Translations under genes and position numbers: made by a program
Part shown: positions 7,219 to 16,886 of the stretch, in pieces
Layout of the letters: every line of letters begins with the position of its first letter
How positions within the stretch are numbered: the stretch's first letter is position 1
The notes under the pieces: model-generated
What the model was told of the DNA's origin: nothing
Database searches by the model: none
The model's input: the letters and a program-made list of their open reading frames with translations, nothing else
Assembly: GCF_039812505.1 (NCBI RefSeq)
Contig: NZ_JBDIAQ010000044.1
Location: 1 to 25,085 of the forward strand
Length of the DNA: 25,085 nt
DNA from: Intrasporangium_A sp039812505
GTDB taxonomy: Bacteria; Actinomycetota; Actinomycetes; Actinomycetales; Dermatophilaceae
Direction of reading: 5' to 3'

Positions 7219-8130
7219 ATGCGCTCCCTCGTCATCGGTGAGGCACTCATCGACCGGGTGACCAGCCCCGATGGTGCCGTCGCGGAGCATGTCGGTGGCA
7301 GCCCGGCCAACGTCGCGATCGGGCTGGCCGCCCTCGGCCACGACGTCGAGCTCGCGACCTGGCTCGGCCCGGACGCCCACGGCGCCCGTATCGAGCAGGT
7401 ATGCCGCACCCGCGGCGTCGCGCTGACCCCGGGCTCGCACGGGGCCGGGTCCACCCCGGTTGCGCACGCCACCCTCGACGAGCAGGGGTCTGCGACCTAC
7501 ACCTTCGACCTCGAGTGGGCACCCGAGACCTTCCCGACAGCGGACTCGTACGGACACGTCCACACCGGCAGCATCGGCGCGGTCCTGCAACCCGGCGCGA
7601 CGTCGGTGCGACGCTTCCTGCAGCAGGCCCGAGCGGGCGCGACGATCTCCTACGACCCCAACCTGCGACCCGACCTGATGACCCTGGACGAGGCCGCTGC
7701 CGCGGTCGCCGGCCTGCTCACCCTGGCCGACGTGGTCAAGGCAAGCGACGAGGACCTCGCCTGGCTCTCGCCCGGGTCGCCGGTGGAGCAGGTGGCGAAG
7801 GAGTGGGCCACCCTCGGGCCCGCCCTGGTCGTGATCACGCTCGGTGGCGCCGGCGCCTTCGTCCGGGTCGGCCGTTCCGGCGAGCAGGCCCGCCTGCCGG
7901 CGGGCGTGGTGCGGCTCGTCGACACGGTCGGCGCCGGCGACTCGTTCATGGCGGGCCTGGTCTCGGGGCTGCTCGACGGTGGGCTGCTAGGCTCCCCCGA
8001 CGCCCGGCAGCGGTTGCGCGCGGCCACTCTGGAGCAGGTCCTCCCGGCGGTCGAACGGGCCCTGGCGACCGCTGCTCGCACGGTGTCGGTCGCCGGCGCC
8101 CACGCCCCGACCCGCGCGGAGCTGGGCTGA
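7219..8130 (+). CDS. PfkB-family carbohydrate kinase, probably fructokinase-like
   Basis: Ribokinase-fold sugar kinase of 303 residues. The N-terminal signature GGSPANVAIGLAALG (26-40) forms part of the sugar site. The C-terminal signature DTVGAGDSFMAG (235-246) supplies the catalytic Asp241 and the anion hole, and SYDPNLRPDLM (144-154) is the usual fructokinase/ribokinase strand. The sequence is closest in character to bacterial fructokinases, but substrate cannot be set from motifs. It begins two bases after glpX, with an AGGGA ribosome site inside the glpX end, so it should be translated from the same mRNA. Its product, perhaps fructose 6-phosphate, is also the product of GlpX. It converges on the sugar importer operon across a 341-bp gap. 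Confidence 0.9.
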   Translation: MRSLVIGEALIDRVTSPDGAVAEHVGGSPANVAIGLAALGHDVELATWLGPDAHGARIEQVCRTRGVALTPGSHGAGSTPVAHATLDEQGSATYTFDLEWAPETFPTADSYGHVHTGSIGAVLQPGATSVRRFLQQARAGATISYDPNLRPDLMTLDEAAAAVAGLLTLADVVKASDEDLAWLSPGSPVEQVAKEWATLGPALVVITLGGAGAFVRVGRSGEQARLPAGVVRLVDTVGAGDSFMAGLVSGLLDGGLLGSPDARQRLRAATLEQVLPAVERALATAARTVSVAGAHAPTRAELG

Positions 8131-8142
8131 CCCGGCGACCCG

Positions 8143-8343
8143 TCAGAGGTGGGGCCGCAGCTGGCGTCCGCCGATCACGAGCGCCCGCCGACTGCGGGCG
8201 AACCCAAGCACGAGGTCCGGGATGTCGCCCAGCTCGGACGGGTGGGCGGCATACCGGCCGTACGGCTGCCCCCGGAGGCCGATCGAGAGCACAGTCCTGC
8301 CGGCAGCTACCACCGCGACCAAGGTCGCGTATCCGGACGGCCA
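8143..8343 (-). pseudogene. Short coding-like remnant between pfkB-like kinase and sugC
   Basis: The 341-base gap 8131-8471 holds no intact gene. On the minus strand, a frame ending with TGA at 8143 reads as about 67 codons with strong G/C third positions and protein-like composition: it ends ALVIGGRQLRPHL and includes GLRGQPYGRYAAHPSELGDI. A stop lies three codons before 8343 and no ATG is present. The only candidate starts are a TTG at 8322 and a GTG at 8313, neither with a ribosome site. It is probably the 3' remnant of a lost gene, or a short unrecognised protein. I do not recognise the family. Confidence 0.3.
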
Positions 8344-8436
8344 TTCCGCTCACCCGCCTCACGTCGCACGTCATGTCGCACGGCCGAACCCCGCCCTGCG
8401 CAGCGCATGCCGCCTTCGCGACTTGACCTGCGACCT

Positions 8437-8458
8437 GACCGGCAACGCCCCGCCGGTT
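8437..8458. terminator. Short hairpin after sugC, possible terminator
   Basis: ACCGGC (8438-8443) and GCCGGT (8452-8457) form a six-bp stem with an eight-base loop 14 bases after the sugC stop. There is no T-tract. It is weak and listed because it sits where the importer operon must end. Confidence 0.3.
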
Positions 8459-8471
8459 GTGCGGCAGGGTG

Positions 8472-9719
<1,248 letters not shown>

Positions 9720-9757
9720 TGGTTCTCAGCTCCTTTTCGTCACGCGCACGGTCGGCC

Positions 9758-10618
9758 TCAGCCCTTGACCGCGCCCGAGGTCAGGCCAGCGACGATCCGG
9801 CGCTGGAAGATCAGGACGAGGATGACGACCGGGATCGTCACGACCACGGCGGCCGCCATGATGCCACCGGTGGGCTGCTCGAACTGGGAGGCGCCGGTGA
9901 AGAAGGCCAGCGCCGCCGGCACCGTGCGCGCCCGGTCGGAGGTCAGCGAGATCGCGAAGACGAAGTCGTTCCACGCCGTGAAGAAGGTGATGATGCCCGT
10001 CGTGAAGACCCCGGGCGCGGCGAGCGGCACGATGACCTTGCGGAAGGCCTGCCAGGTCGTCGCCCCGTCGACCTGGGCGGCCTGTTCCATCTCCCAGGGG
10101 ATCTGCTGGAAGAACGCCGCGAGGATCCAGATCGACAGCGGCAGGGTCAGCGCCAGGTACGGGATGATCAGGCCGGGGATCGTGTCGAACAGGCCGACGT
10201 TGCGCCAGACGTCGAACAGCGGGGTGACCATCGCGATCACCGGGAAGAACGAGACGCCCAGCGCGGTCGTCAGGATCATCCGCTTGCCGGGGAACTGCAG
10301 CCGGGCGATCGCGTAGGCGCAGAAGGTGGCGAGCACGACGCTGATCACGGTCGCGGACAGGCACACGACGATGGAGTTGCGCAGCGCCGGCAGGAACAGG
10401 TCGGACGCGCCGCCGGTGAAGATCAGCTGGTAGTTCTCCCAGCTGATCTGCTTGGGCCAGAAGTTGCCGAGGGTGTTCGCGTCTGCGCTGGCGAGGGCAT
10501 CCGTGCTCTTCAGCGAGAGCGCCAGCGTCCAGAGCAGCGGGATCAACGTCCAGATCATGATCGGGATCGCGATGAGCGAGTACGTCCCGGTCCCCTTGAC
10601 GTCGTCTCTGATGGCCAT
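9758..10618 (-). CDS. sugB: Sugar ABC transporter permease, SugB-like
   Basis: Inner-membrane permease of the MalG type, 286 residues, with six predicted transmembrane helices starting near residue 13 (YSLIAIPIMIWTLIPLLWTLALSL). The EAA loop, which docks on the ATPase, is seen as EMEQAAQVDGATTWQAFRKVIVPLAAPG. The frame extends well upstream but only as shadow of sugA; the ATG at 10618 lies two bases after the sugA stop, with GGAGGAG about eight bases before it. It pairs with SugA to form the translocation path. The assignment to the LpqY-SugABC family rests on operon order and on the closeness of its partners. Confidence 0.9.
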   Translation of the reverse strand: MAIRDDVKGTGTYSLIAIPIMIWTLIPLLWTLALSLKSTDALASADANTLGNFWPKQISWENYQLIFTGGASDLFLPALRNSIVVCLSATVISVVLATFCAYAIARLQFPGKRMILTTALGVSFFPVIAMVTPLFDVWRNVGLFDTIPGLIIPYLALTLPLSIWILAAFFQQIPWEMEQAAQVDGATTWQAFRKVIVPLAAPGVFTTGIITFFTAWNDFVFAISLTSDRARTVPAALAFFTGASQFEQPTGGIMAAAVVVTIPVVILVLIFQRRIVAGLTSGAVKG

Positions 10619-10620
10619 GG

Positions 10621-11586
10621 TCAGCTCCTCCCGCCGGCCAGGTCGACCTTGAACACCCTGACGAACAGCCACGCGATGAGCAGCACGAACAGGAACAGCA
10701 GCACGGCCAGGGCCGATCCCATCCCGATCTCCACCCGGTCGATCGTCTGGTTGTAGGTGAGCACGGACAGCGACGAGGTGTTGTTGGCGCCCCCGGTCAT
10801 GATGAAGATGTTGTCGAAGATGCGGAAGGCATCCAGCGTCCGGAACAGCAGGGCGACCATGATGGCCGCCTTCATGTTCGGCAGGATCACGCGCGTCAGG
10901 CGCTGCCAGTACGTGGCGCCGTCGACCTCGGCGGCCTCCTCCATGGCGGTGTCGATCTGGGCGAGACCGGCGAGCAGGAGCAGCGACATGAAGGGCGTGG
11001 TCTTCCAGATCTCGGACAGGCAGATCACGAAGATCGAGCCCCAGAACCCACCGAACCAGTCGGTGCCCGCGTCGATGCCCGGCAGCCAGGCGAACCAGTG
11101 GTTGATGTACCCGGTGTCGGTCCGGAACGCGTAGAGCCATGAGAACGCGGAGACGACGGTGATGATCGCGTACGGGATCAGCACGATGGTGCGCAGCGTG
11201 CGCCGCGGGATGACGACCTTGTGCATCACCATCGCGATGATCATGCCGATGACGAACTCGACGACGACGGTGATCACGGTGATCAGGGCGGTTACCCCGG
11301 TGGCCTGCCAGAAGATCGGGTCGGTCAGCGCGACAGCATAGTTGCCGAGGAACGTGAAGTGCCGGTTCTCGGGGTCGGTCAGCCGGTAGGCGAAGAACGA
11401 GTTCCAGATCGCCTGCAGGATCGGGTAGCCGGTGACGGCCACCATGATGACGAACGCGGGCATGGCCAGACGCCAGCCGAGGTTGCGCTCGGCCCTGGAA
11501 CGGTCGGACAGGTGCGAGCCCGCCGGTCGGCGGGGCGGCGTGGCAGGCTGCCCGGACGGGTCGGTGTCGACCGGTGTGGCGCTCAC
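10621..11586 (-). CDS. sugA: Sugar ABC transporter permease, SugA-like
   Basis: Inner-membrane permease of the MalF type, 321 residues. A polar, proline-rich N-terminal tail of about 35 residues precedes six predicted helices, the first being LAMPAFVIMVAVTGYPILQAIWNS. The ATPase-docking EAA loop reads MEEAAEVDGATYWQRLTRVILPNMKAA. The GTG start at 11586 overlaps the stop of the binding-protein gene by four bases (GTGA), so translation of the two is coupled. Together with SugB it forms the membrane channel for the sugar delivered by the upstream lipoprotein. The specific substrate follows from the binding protein, not from this subunit. Confidence 0.92.
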   Translation of the reverse strand: MSATPVDTDPSGQPATPPRRPAGSHLSDRSRAERNLGWRLAMPAFVIMVAVTGYPILQAIWNSFFAYRLTDPENRHFTFLGNYAVALTDPIFWQATGVTALITVITVVVEFVIGMIIAMVMHKVVIPRRTLRTIVLIPYAIITVVSAFSWLYAFRTDTGYINHWFAWLPGIDAGTDWFGGFWGSIFVICLSEIWKTTPFMSLLLLAGLAQIDTAMEEAAEVDGATYWQRLTRVILPNMKAAIMVALLFRTLDAFRIFDNIFIMTGGANNTSSLSVLTYNQTIDRVEIGMGSALAVLLFLFVLLIAWLFVRVFKVDLAGGRS

Positions 11587-12899
11587 AGCAGGGCCTCCCC
11601 CTTCAGGACGGACTCGATCAGGTCCTGCGCCTGTCGCGGTGTGGTGGCCGGGTCGACCGAGTCCGGCGGGCTGAAGACCCGCTGGATCGCGCTCGACACG
11701 TCGCCGTAGTACTGCGTGATCGGCCGGGGGGCACCACCGTCGAGCGACTCACGGATCAGGTCGGCCATCGGGAACTGCTTGCGGATCGCGGGGTCGTCGT
11801 AGACGGTCTTGTTCGCGGCCGGGTTGCCGGTGCTCTTCATGTAGAGCGTCTGGTGCTCGGGGGTGATGATGCATTTGATCGCGTCCCACGCCTCGGGCTG
11901 GTGCGTGCTGGCAGCGTTGACCCCGAGCTCGATGCCGCCGAACGGCGGCCGGCTCTCCTTGCCCTCGACGGTGCGGGGGTAGCGCGCCCAGCCGACATCG
12001 TCGATCCAGTCGACGTTCTTGCCCGGCAGGGCGGCCCACACATACGGCCAGTTGACGAGGAACCCGCTCGTCGCGTCGTTGGAGAACAGGTCGAGCGCCC
12101 CGGTCTCGTCCAGCGAGCCCATGGCCGGCCCCGCGACGCCCGCCTGGGCGACCTTCTGGATGACGGCCGCCGCCTCCTGCCCGGCCGGGCTGTCCAGTCC
12201 GAACCTGAGCTCGTCTGCGCTGGCCCCCGGGTTCTCGATGATGTGCCCGCCGGCGCCCTCGATGAGGGCGTTGATCCAGACCATGTAGCCCTCGTAGCGA
12301 CGGGCCTGCACGCCGATGGTCTTCTGCTGCGACTTCGCGGCGGCGATGAGCTGGTCCCACGTCACGGGCTTGTTCATGTCGAGGCCCGCTGCCTGTGCCA
12401 CCGACTTGCGGTACCAGAGCACCTGGGTGTTCGCCCACATCGGGGCGGCGACGAGCCGGCCCCTCCAGGTCGAGGCCTGCACCGCCGGCCGGACCGCGTC
12501 CTTGGTCATCGTGTCGGCGTCGGCGGCCGGTACCGGCGCGAGGAACCCGGCCTGGGCGAACTCGGCCACGAAGACCGGGTCCATCGACATGAGGTCCATT
12601 CCGGTGTCCTTGGCGGCCAGCCGACGCAGCAGCTGCTGGCGCTGGTCGCTGGCGCTGTTGGGCAGCAGCTGGATCTGGATGGAGTAGCGGCCGTCGGCCG
12701 CGTCGGTGCACTCCTTGGCCAGCTGCGCCTGTCCGCCCTTGGTGGGGTCGGACCCGCCACCGTCGGGGTTGATGTACCAGGTCAGCACGGGGGCCCCGGA
12801 TCCGACTGCCGCGGTGCAGGCCGACAGCGCCAGCCCCGCTACCGTGGCGAGCGCCGCGACCATGGCCACGCTGCGGGGCTTCCGGCTCGGACCGGCCAC
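11583..12899 (-). CDS. lpqY: Sugar-binding lipoprotein, LpqY-like (trehalose-type)
   Basis: Extracytoplasmic solute-binding protein of an ABC importer, 438 residues. The N-terminus is a lipoprotein signal with lipobox LSAC, Cys28 being the lipidated residue. The mature part has the family-1 binding-protein pattern. Stretches such as LAKECTDAADGRYSIQIQL, QRQQLLRRLAAKDTGMDLM and DPVFVAEFAQAGFLAPV run parallel, from memory, to mycobacterial LpqY, which binds trehalose. The GTG at 12899 is preceded by GGAGGA at a suitable distance. It is the first gene of the operon and is divergent from fumarase across 169 bp. Trehalose uptake is the best guess; other disaccharides are possible, and no trehalase or trehalose phosphorylase gene is in the window to confirm it. 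Confidence 0.88.
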   Translation of the reverse strand: MAGPSRKPRSVAMVAALATVAGLALSACTAAVGSGAPVLTWYINPDGGGSDPTKGGQAQLAKECTDAADGRYSIQIQLLPNSASDQRQQLLRRLAAKDTGMDLMSMDPVFVAEFAQAGFLAPVPAADADTMTKDAVRPAVQASTWRGRLVAAPMWANTQVLWYRKSVAQAAGLDMNKPVTWDQLIAAAKSQQKTIGVQARRYEGYMVWINALIEGAGGHIIENPGASADELRFGLDSPAGQEAAAVIQKVAQAGVAGPAMGSLDETGALDLFSNDATSGFLVNWPYVWAALPGKNVDWIDDVGWARYPRTVEGKESRPPFGGIELGVNAASTHQPEAWDAIKCIITPEHQTLYMKSTGNPAANKTVYDDPAIRKQFPMADLIRESLDGGAPRPITQYYGDVSSAIQRVFSPPDSVDPATTPRQAQDLIESVLKGEALL

Positions 12900-13023
12900 C
12901 TAGGCTCCTCCCGTCGAGCCGGGGACCAGCTCCAGACGAGGCGGCACTCCGGCGACTTGGTACGCGTGTCTGCCCACCTTCCTACCTCAGCGGGCCGAGG
13001 TGTGCCACCAGGCGCGCCGGTCG

Positions 13024-13029
13024 TAGTCT
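13024..13029 (+). promoter_or_regulatory. Possible -10 box of the fumarase gene
   Basis: TAGTCT would start an mRNA about 33 bases before the GTG at 13069. The leader contains AGGAG (13057-13061), seven bases before the start. No good -35 box is seen. Confidence 0.4.
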
Positions 13030-13068
13030 GGTCCCTGCGGTCCTGCCGTCCGAGCCAGGAGTCCCAAG

Positions 13069-14799
13069 GTGACCGAGTTCGCGTACGAAGACATGCTGCC
13101 GACCGGGGCGGACGACACGCCCTACCGACTCCTGACCACCGACGGGGTCCGTACGGTCGACGGGCCCGGCGGGCGCACCTTCCTGGAGGTCGACCCCGAG
13201 CCGCTGCGGCTGCTGACCGAGACCGCGATGCACGACATCGCGCACTTCCTGCGGCCGGCCCACCTGCAGCAGCTGCGCAGCATCCTCGATGACCCGGAGG
13301 CGAGCAACAACGACAAGTTCGTGGCGCTCGACCTGCTCAAGAACGCGAACATCGCGGCGGGCGGCGTGCTGCCGATGTGCCAGGACACCGGCACGGCGGT
13401 CGTCATGGGCAAGCGCGGCCAGCATGTGCTCACGCACGGCAGTCAGAATGGTGACGAGGAGTCAATAGCGAAGGGCGTGTATGACGCCTACACCCGCCTC
13501 AACCTGCGCTACAGCCAGATGGCACCCCTGTCGATGTGGGACGAGCGCAACACCGGCTCCAACCTGCCTGCCCAGATCGAGCTCTACGCGGACACGGCCG
13601 CCGGCCACGAGACGAGCTACAAGTTCCTCTTCATGGCCAAGGGCGGCGGCTCGGCGAACAAGAGCTTCCTCTACCAGGAGACCAAGGCCATCCTGAACGA
13701 GGAGGCGATGCTGCGCTTCCTCGACGAGAAGCTGCGCTCGCTGGGCACGGCCGCCTGCCCGCCGTACCACCTGGCCATCGTCATCGGCGGCACCAGCGCC
13801 GAGTTCGCCCTGAAGACGGCCAAGTACGCGAGCGCCAAGTACCTCGACACGCTGCCGACGAGCGGCTCTCCGACGGCGCACGGCTTCCGCGACCCCGGCC
13901 TCGAGCAGCGGGTCCTCGAGCTGACCCGCGGCTTCGGGATCGGCGCCCAGTTCGGGGGCAAGTACTTCTGCCACGACGTCCGCGTGGTGCGCCTGCCCCG
14001 CCACGGCGCGTCCCTGCCGGTCGCCGTCGCGGTCTCGTGCTCGGCCGACCGCCAGGTGCTCGGCCGGATCACCCCCGACGGCGTCTTCATCGAGCAGCTC
14101 GAGACCGACCCGGCCCGGTTCCTACCGGACGCGACCCACGAAGCGCTCGCCGAGCTCGGCGACGCGGCCGACGACGCGGTCGGCGTCTCCTCGACCAGCC
14201 GCAACGTGGTCGTCCGGATCGACCTGGCCCGGCCGATGGACGAGATCCGCGCCGAGCTGACGAGGCACCCGGTCAAGACCCGGCTGTCGCTGAGCGGCCC
14301 GCTCGTCGTCGCCCGCGACATCGCCCACGCGAAGATCAAGGAGCGCCTCGACGCGGGCGAGCCGATGCCGCAGTACCTGCGCGACCACCCGGTGTACTAC
14401 GCCGGGCCGGCGAAGACCCCGCCGGGCATGGCCTCCGGCTCGTTCGGGCCGACGACGGCCGGCCGGATGGACTCGTACGTCGACCAGTTCCAGGCCGCGG
14501 GGGGCTCACTGGTCATGCTGGCCAAGGGCAACCGGAGCCAGCAGGTGATCGACGCCTGCCGCAAGCACGGCGGCTTCTACCTCGGGTCCATCGGGGGCCC
14601 TGCCGCTCGTCTGGCCCAGGACTGCATCAAGCGCGTGGAGGTCCTCGAGTACGAGGAGCTCGGCATGGAGGCCGTCTGGCGGATCGAGGTCGAGGACTTC
14701 CCGGCCTTCGTCGTCGTGGACGACAAGGGCAACGACTTCTTCGCAACGGTCAGCAGGCCGGTCGCCCTCACCATCACCACCCGGGAAGGACTGAAATGA
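13069..14799 (+). CDS. fum: Class I fumarate hydratase (4Fe-4S)
   Basis: TCA-cycle enzyme that interconverts fumarate and malate using an oxygen-sensitive 4Fe-4S cluster. The 576-residue product is the fused single-chain form, with the alpha part first and the beta part in the C-terminal third. The three cluster ligands appear to be Cys104 (LPMCQDTGTA), Cys230 (AACPPYH) and Cys324 (VSCSADR). Their spacing fits structurally known class I fumarases. The KGGGSANKS motif (191-199) and the late GPTTAGRMDSYVD motif, which contributes catalytic residues, are intact. The GTG start has AGGAG seven bases upstream. Its stop overlaps the start of a carbonic anhydrase gene by four bases (ATGA), so the two are translationally coupled. 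Other fumarases, such as class II, may exist elsewhere in the genome. Confidence 0.95.
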   Translation: MTEFAYEDMLPTGADDTPYRLLTTDGVRTVDGPGGRTFLEVDPEPLRLLTETAMHDIAHFLRPAHLQQLRSILDDPEASNNDKFVALDLLKNANIAAGGVLPMCQDTGTAVVMGKRGQHVLTHGSQNGDEESIAKGVYDAYTRLNLRYSQMAPLSMWDERNTGSNLPAQIELYADTAAGHETSYKFLFMAKGGGSANKSFLYQETKAILNEEAMLRFLDEKLRSLGTAACPPYHLAIVIGGTSAEFALKTAKYASAKYLDTLPTSGSPTAHGFRDPGLEQRVLELTRGFGIGAQFGGKYFCHDVRVVRLPRHGASLPVAVAVSCSADRQVLGRITPDGVFIEQLETDPARFLPDATHEALAELGDAADDAVGVSSTSRNVVVRIDLARPMDEIRAELTRHPVKTRLSLSGPLVVARDIAHAKIKERLDAGEPMPQYLRDHPVYYAGPAKTPPGMASGSFGPTTAGRMDSYVDQFQAAGGSLVMLAKGNRSQQVIDACRKHGGFYLGSIGGPAARLAQDCIKRVEVLEYEELGMEAVWRIEVEDFPAFVVVDDKGNDFFATVSRPVALTITTREGLK

Positions 14800-15311
14800 C
14801 GGACAAGATCGAGAACCCGACCGACTTCGCGGACCTGCTGGAGAACAACCGGCACTATGCCGACAACTTCCACATGGCCGGCTTCGACGGCATCGCGAGG
14901 TCCGGCGTCGCCATCGTGACGTGCATGGACTCGCGGATCGACCCGCTCGGCCTGGTCGGCCTCGAGCCGGGCGACGCCAAGATCTTCCGCAACCCCGGCG
15001 GGCGCATCACCGTCCAGGCGCTCGAGGCGCTGGTGCTCTCGACCTACCTGCTCAACGTCAACCGCATCCTCGTCGTGCCGCACACCAAGTGCGCGATGGG
15101 CAAGAACACCGAGAACGAGCTGCGGGCGACGATCGGCGAGCTCGCCGGCAAGGACGCCTCGTGGATGAGCTTCAGCGTCGTCGACGACCAGGAGCAGAAG
15201 CTGCGCGAGGACCTCAGGAAGATCCGGTCGCACCCCCTGATCCCCGACTCGACCCTGGTGGGCGGGTTCATCTACGACGTCGACACCGGCCTGCTGCGCG
15301 AGGTGAGCTAG
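14796..15311 (+). CDS. Beta-class carbonic anhydrase
   Basis: Zinc enzyme that interconverts CO2 and bicarbonate, 171 residues, cytoplasmic. The zinc ligands expected for the beta class are present: Cys43 in the CMDSR motif (with the Asp45-Arg47 dyad), His96 and Cys99 in HTKC. The RNPGGR stretch (65-70) replaces the more usual RNAG-type turn, as in the compact subgroup of actinobacterial and archaeal-like enzymes. The ATG overlaps the fumarase stop codon, so it depends on fumarase translation. Bicarbonate supplied by this enzyme could feed anaplerotic carboxylation that refills the TCA cycle; that link is inference. It converges on glmM with 42 bases between. Confidence 0.9.
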   Translation: MTDKIENPTDFADLLENNRHYADNFHMAGFDGIARSGVAIVTCMDSRIDPLGLVGLEPGDAKIFRNPGGRITVQALEALVLSTYLLNVNRILVVPHTKCAMGKNTENELRATIGELAGKDASWMSFSVVDDQEQKLREDLRKIRSHPLIPDSTLVGGFIYDVDTGLLREVS

Positions 15312-15330
15312 ACCCGCGAGGTGAGGTAGA
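15297..15330. repeat. 16-base direct repeat across the carbonic anhydrase stop codon
   Basis: CGCGAGGTGAGCTAGA (15297-15312) recurs at 15315-15330 with one mismatch, so the last codons and stop of the carbonic anhydrase gene are duplicated just after it. It looks like a small slippage duplication. GACCCG (15311-15316) and CGGGTC (about 15337-15342) also form a weak inverted repeat here. Confidence 0.6.
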
Positions 15331-15353
15331 GCCTGTCGGGTCGCCCCACCGGC

Positions 15354-16724
15354 TCAGTCGAGCGCAGCGACACTCCGCTCGAGCGTGAGCTCGTCGCGGA
15401 CCACGTCGACGAGACGATCGGCGAGCTGCTGGGCCAGCCGGCCGTCCTCGGCCTCGACCATCACCCGTACGACCGGCTCGGTGCCGGACTTGCGCAGCAG
15501 CACCCGGCCCCGATCCCCCAGCTCCGCCTCGGCGGCCCGGACCGCGGCCGCCACCCCCGCGTTGTCGTCCAGCGCCGCCTTGTCGACGCCTCGGACGTTG
15601 ACCAGCACCTGCGGGAAGTGCCTCATCACACCGGCCAGCTCGGCCAGGGACCGCCCGGTCTCGGCCAGGCGCGAGGCCAGCATGAGGCCGGTGAGCTCGC
15701 CGTCGCCGGTGGTCGCGTGGTCGAGCAGGACCACATGGCCGGACTGCTCGCCGCCGAGCGCGTAGCCGCCCTCCTTCATCGCCTCGAGGACGTAACGGTC
15801 GCCGACGGCCGTCTGGACGACGTCGATCCCGGCCGCGCCGAGGGCCTGGATCATCCCGAGGTTGGACATCACGGTCGCCACGAGCGTGTCGCCGGGCAGC
15901 ACCCCGCGCTCCTTCATCGCCAGCGCGAGGACGGCCATGATCTGGTCGCCGTCGACCAGCGCGCCGGTCGCGTCGACCGCCAGGCACCGGTCGGCATCCC
16001 CGTCGAAGGCCAGGCCAAGGTCGGCGCCGACCCGCACCACCGTGTCCTTGAGGTTCTCGACGTGGGTCGAACCGTAGTTGTCGTTGATGTTCAGGCCGTC
16101 GGGCGTACCACCGATCTGGGTGACCCTCGCCCCGGCCTCCGCGAAGACCCGCGGCGCCACCTCGGACGCGGCACCGTGTGCCGTGTCGAGGACGATGTGC
16201 AGCCCGTCGAGGCGATGGGGCAGCACGGAGAGCAGGTGCCTGACGTAGCGGTCGGCGGCGTCCGGCAGGGAACCGATCCGACCGACGTCGCGGCCGACCG
16301 GGCGCTGCCAGTCCGCGCGCATCCGCGCCTCGATCCGGTCCTCCAGGTCGTCGGCCAGCTTCTGGCCGCCACGGGCGAAGAACTTGATCCCGTTGTCGGG
16401 CATCGGGTTGTGCGAGGCGGAGAGCATCACGCCGAGGTCGGCACACTGCTCGGCGACCAGGTAGGCGACGGCCGGGGTGGGCAGGACGCCGGCGTCGCGC
16501 ACGTCGACCCCGGCGGAGGCGAGGCCGGCCACCGTGGCCGCCTCGAGGAACTCGCCCGACGCGCGCGGGTCGCGCCCCACGACCGCGACCGGACGGTGCC
16601 CGTTGAACTCCCCCACCTCGGCGAGCACGTGCGCCGCGGCGACCGACAGGTCCAGCGCCAGCTCCGCGGTGATGTCCTTGTTCGCGGTGCCACGCACCCC
16701 GTCAGTGCCGAAAAGTCGCGCCAC
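15354..16724 (-). CDS. glmM: Phosphoglucosamine mutase
   Basis: Converts glucosamine 6-phosphate to glucosamine 1-phosphate, a step toward UDP-GlcNAc and peptidoglycan. The 456-residue product has the family start ARLFGTDGVRGTAN, the active-site phosphoserine loop LSASHNPMPDNGIKFF (Ser104), the metal-binding loop DGDADRC (241-247), the sugar loop GEQSGHV, and the C-terminal phosphate-binding RKSGTEPVVRVM. A longer open frame begins at 16787, but the GTG at 16724 puts the protein start exactly where homologues begin, with AGGCAGGA upstream. It follows rplM and rpsI on the same strand after a 162-base gap. This is a common actinobacterial order. A possible own -10 box TAGTTT lies at 16786-16791. 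Confidence 0.96.
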   Translation of the reverse strand: MARLFGTDGVRGTANKDITAELALDLSVAAAHVLAEVGEFNGHRPVAVVGRDPRASGEFLEAATVAGLASAGVDVRDAGVLPTPAVAYLVAEQCADLGVMLSASHNPMPDNGIKFFARGGQKLADDLEDRIEARMRADWQRPVGRDVGRIGSLPDAADRYVRHLLSVLPHRLDGLHIVLDTAHGAASEVAPRVFAEAGARVTQIGGTPDGLNINDNYGSTHVENLKDTVVRVGADLGLAFDGDADRCLAVDATGALVDGDQIMAVLALAMKERGVLPGDTLVATVMSNLGMIQALGAAGIDVVQTAVGDRYVLEAMKEGGYALGGEQSGHVVLLDHATTGDGELTGLMLASRLAETGRSLAELAGVMRHFPQVLVNVRGVDKAALDDNAGVAAAVRAAEAELGDRGRVLLRKSGTEPVVRVMVEAEDGRLAQQLADRLVDVVRDELTLERSVAALD

Positions 16725-16785
16725 TGGGTCCTGCCTTTCGTTGCTGGTGCGCCGGGGTGGCGCCGGAGCGCCGCGCACCAAGGAC

Positions 16786-16791
16786 AAACTA
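16786..16791 (-). promoter_or_regulatory. Possible internal promoter of glmM
   Basis: TAGTTT in the 162-base rpsI-glmM gap would give an mRNA leader of about 55 bases before glmM. There is no good -35 box, so it is only suggestive that glmM can be expressed apart from the ribosomal genes. Confidence 0.3.
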
Positions 16792-16886
16792 CCCCTGACG
16801 CGGACCGCCCCGAGGATCCCTCGAGGTCGTCCGCTGGTAGGCGGCTCGGCGGCATACCAGGGCAGGTGACCGAGCCGCGCGCCGAG

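Noticed and set aside
11574..13292. A 572-codon plus-strand frame opposite the LpqY-like gene
   Set aside because: The lipoprotein on the minus strand has a signal peptide, lipobox and family similarity; the plus frame is a shadow and overlaps the start of fumarase in another frame.
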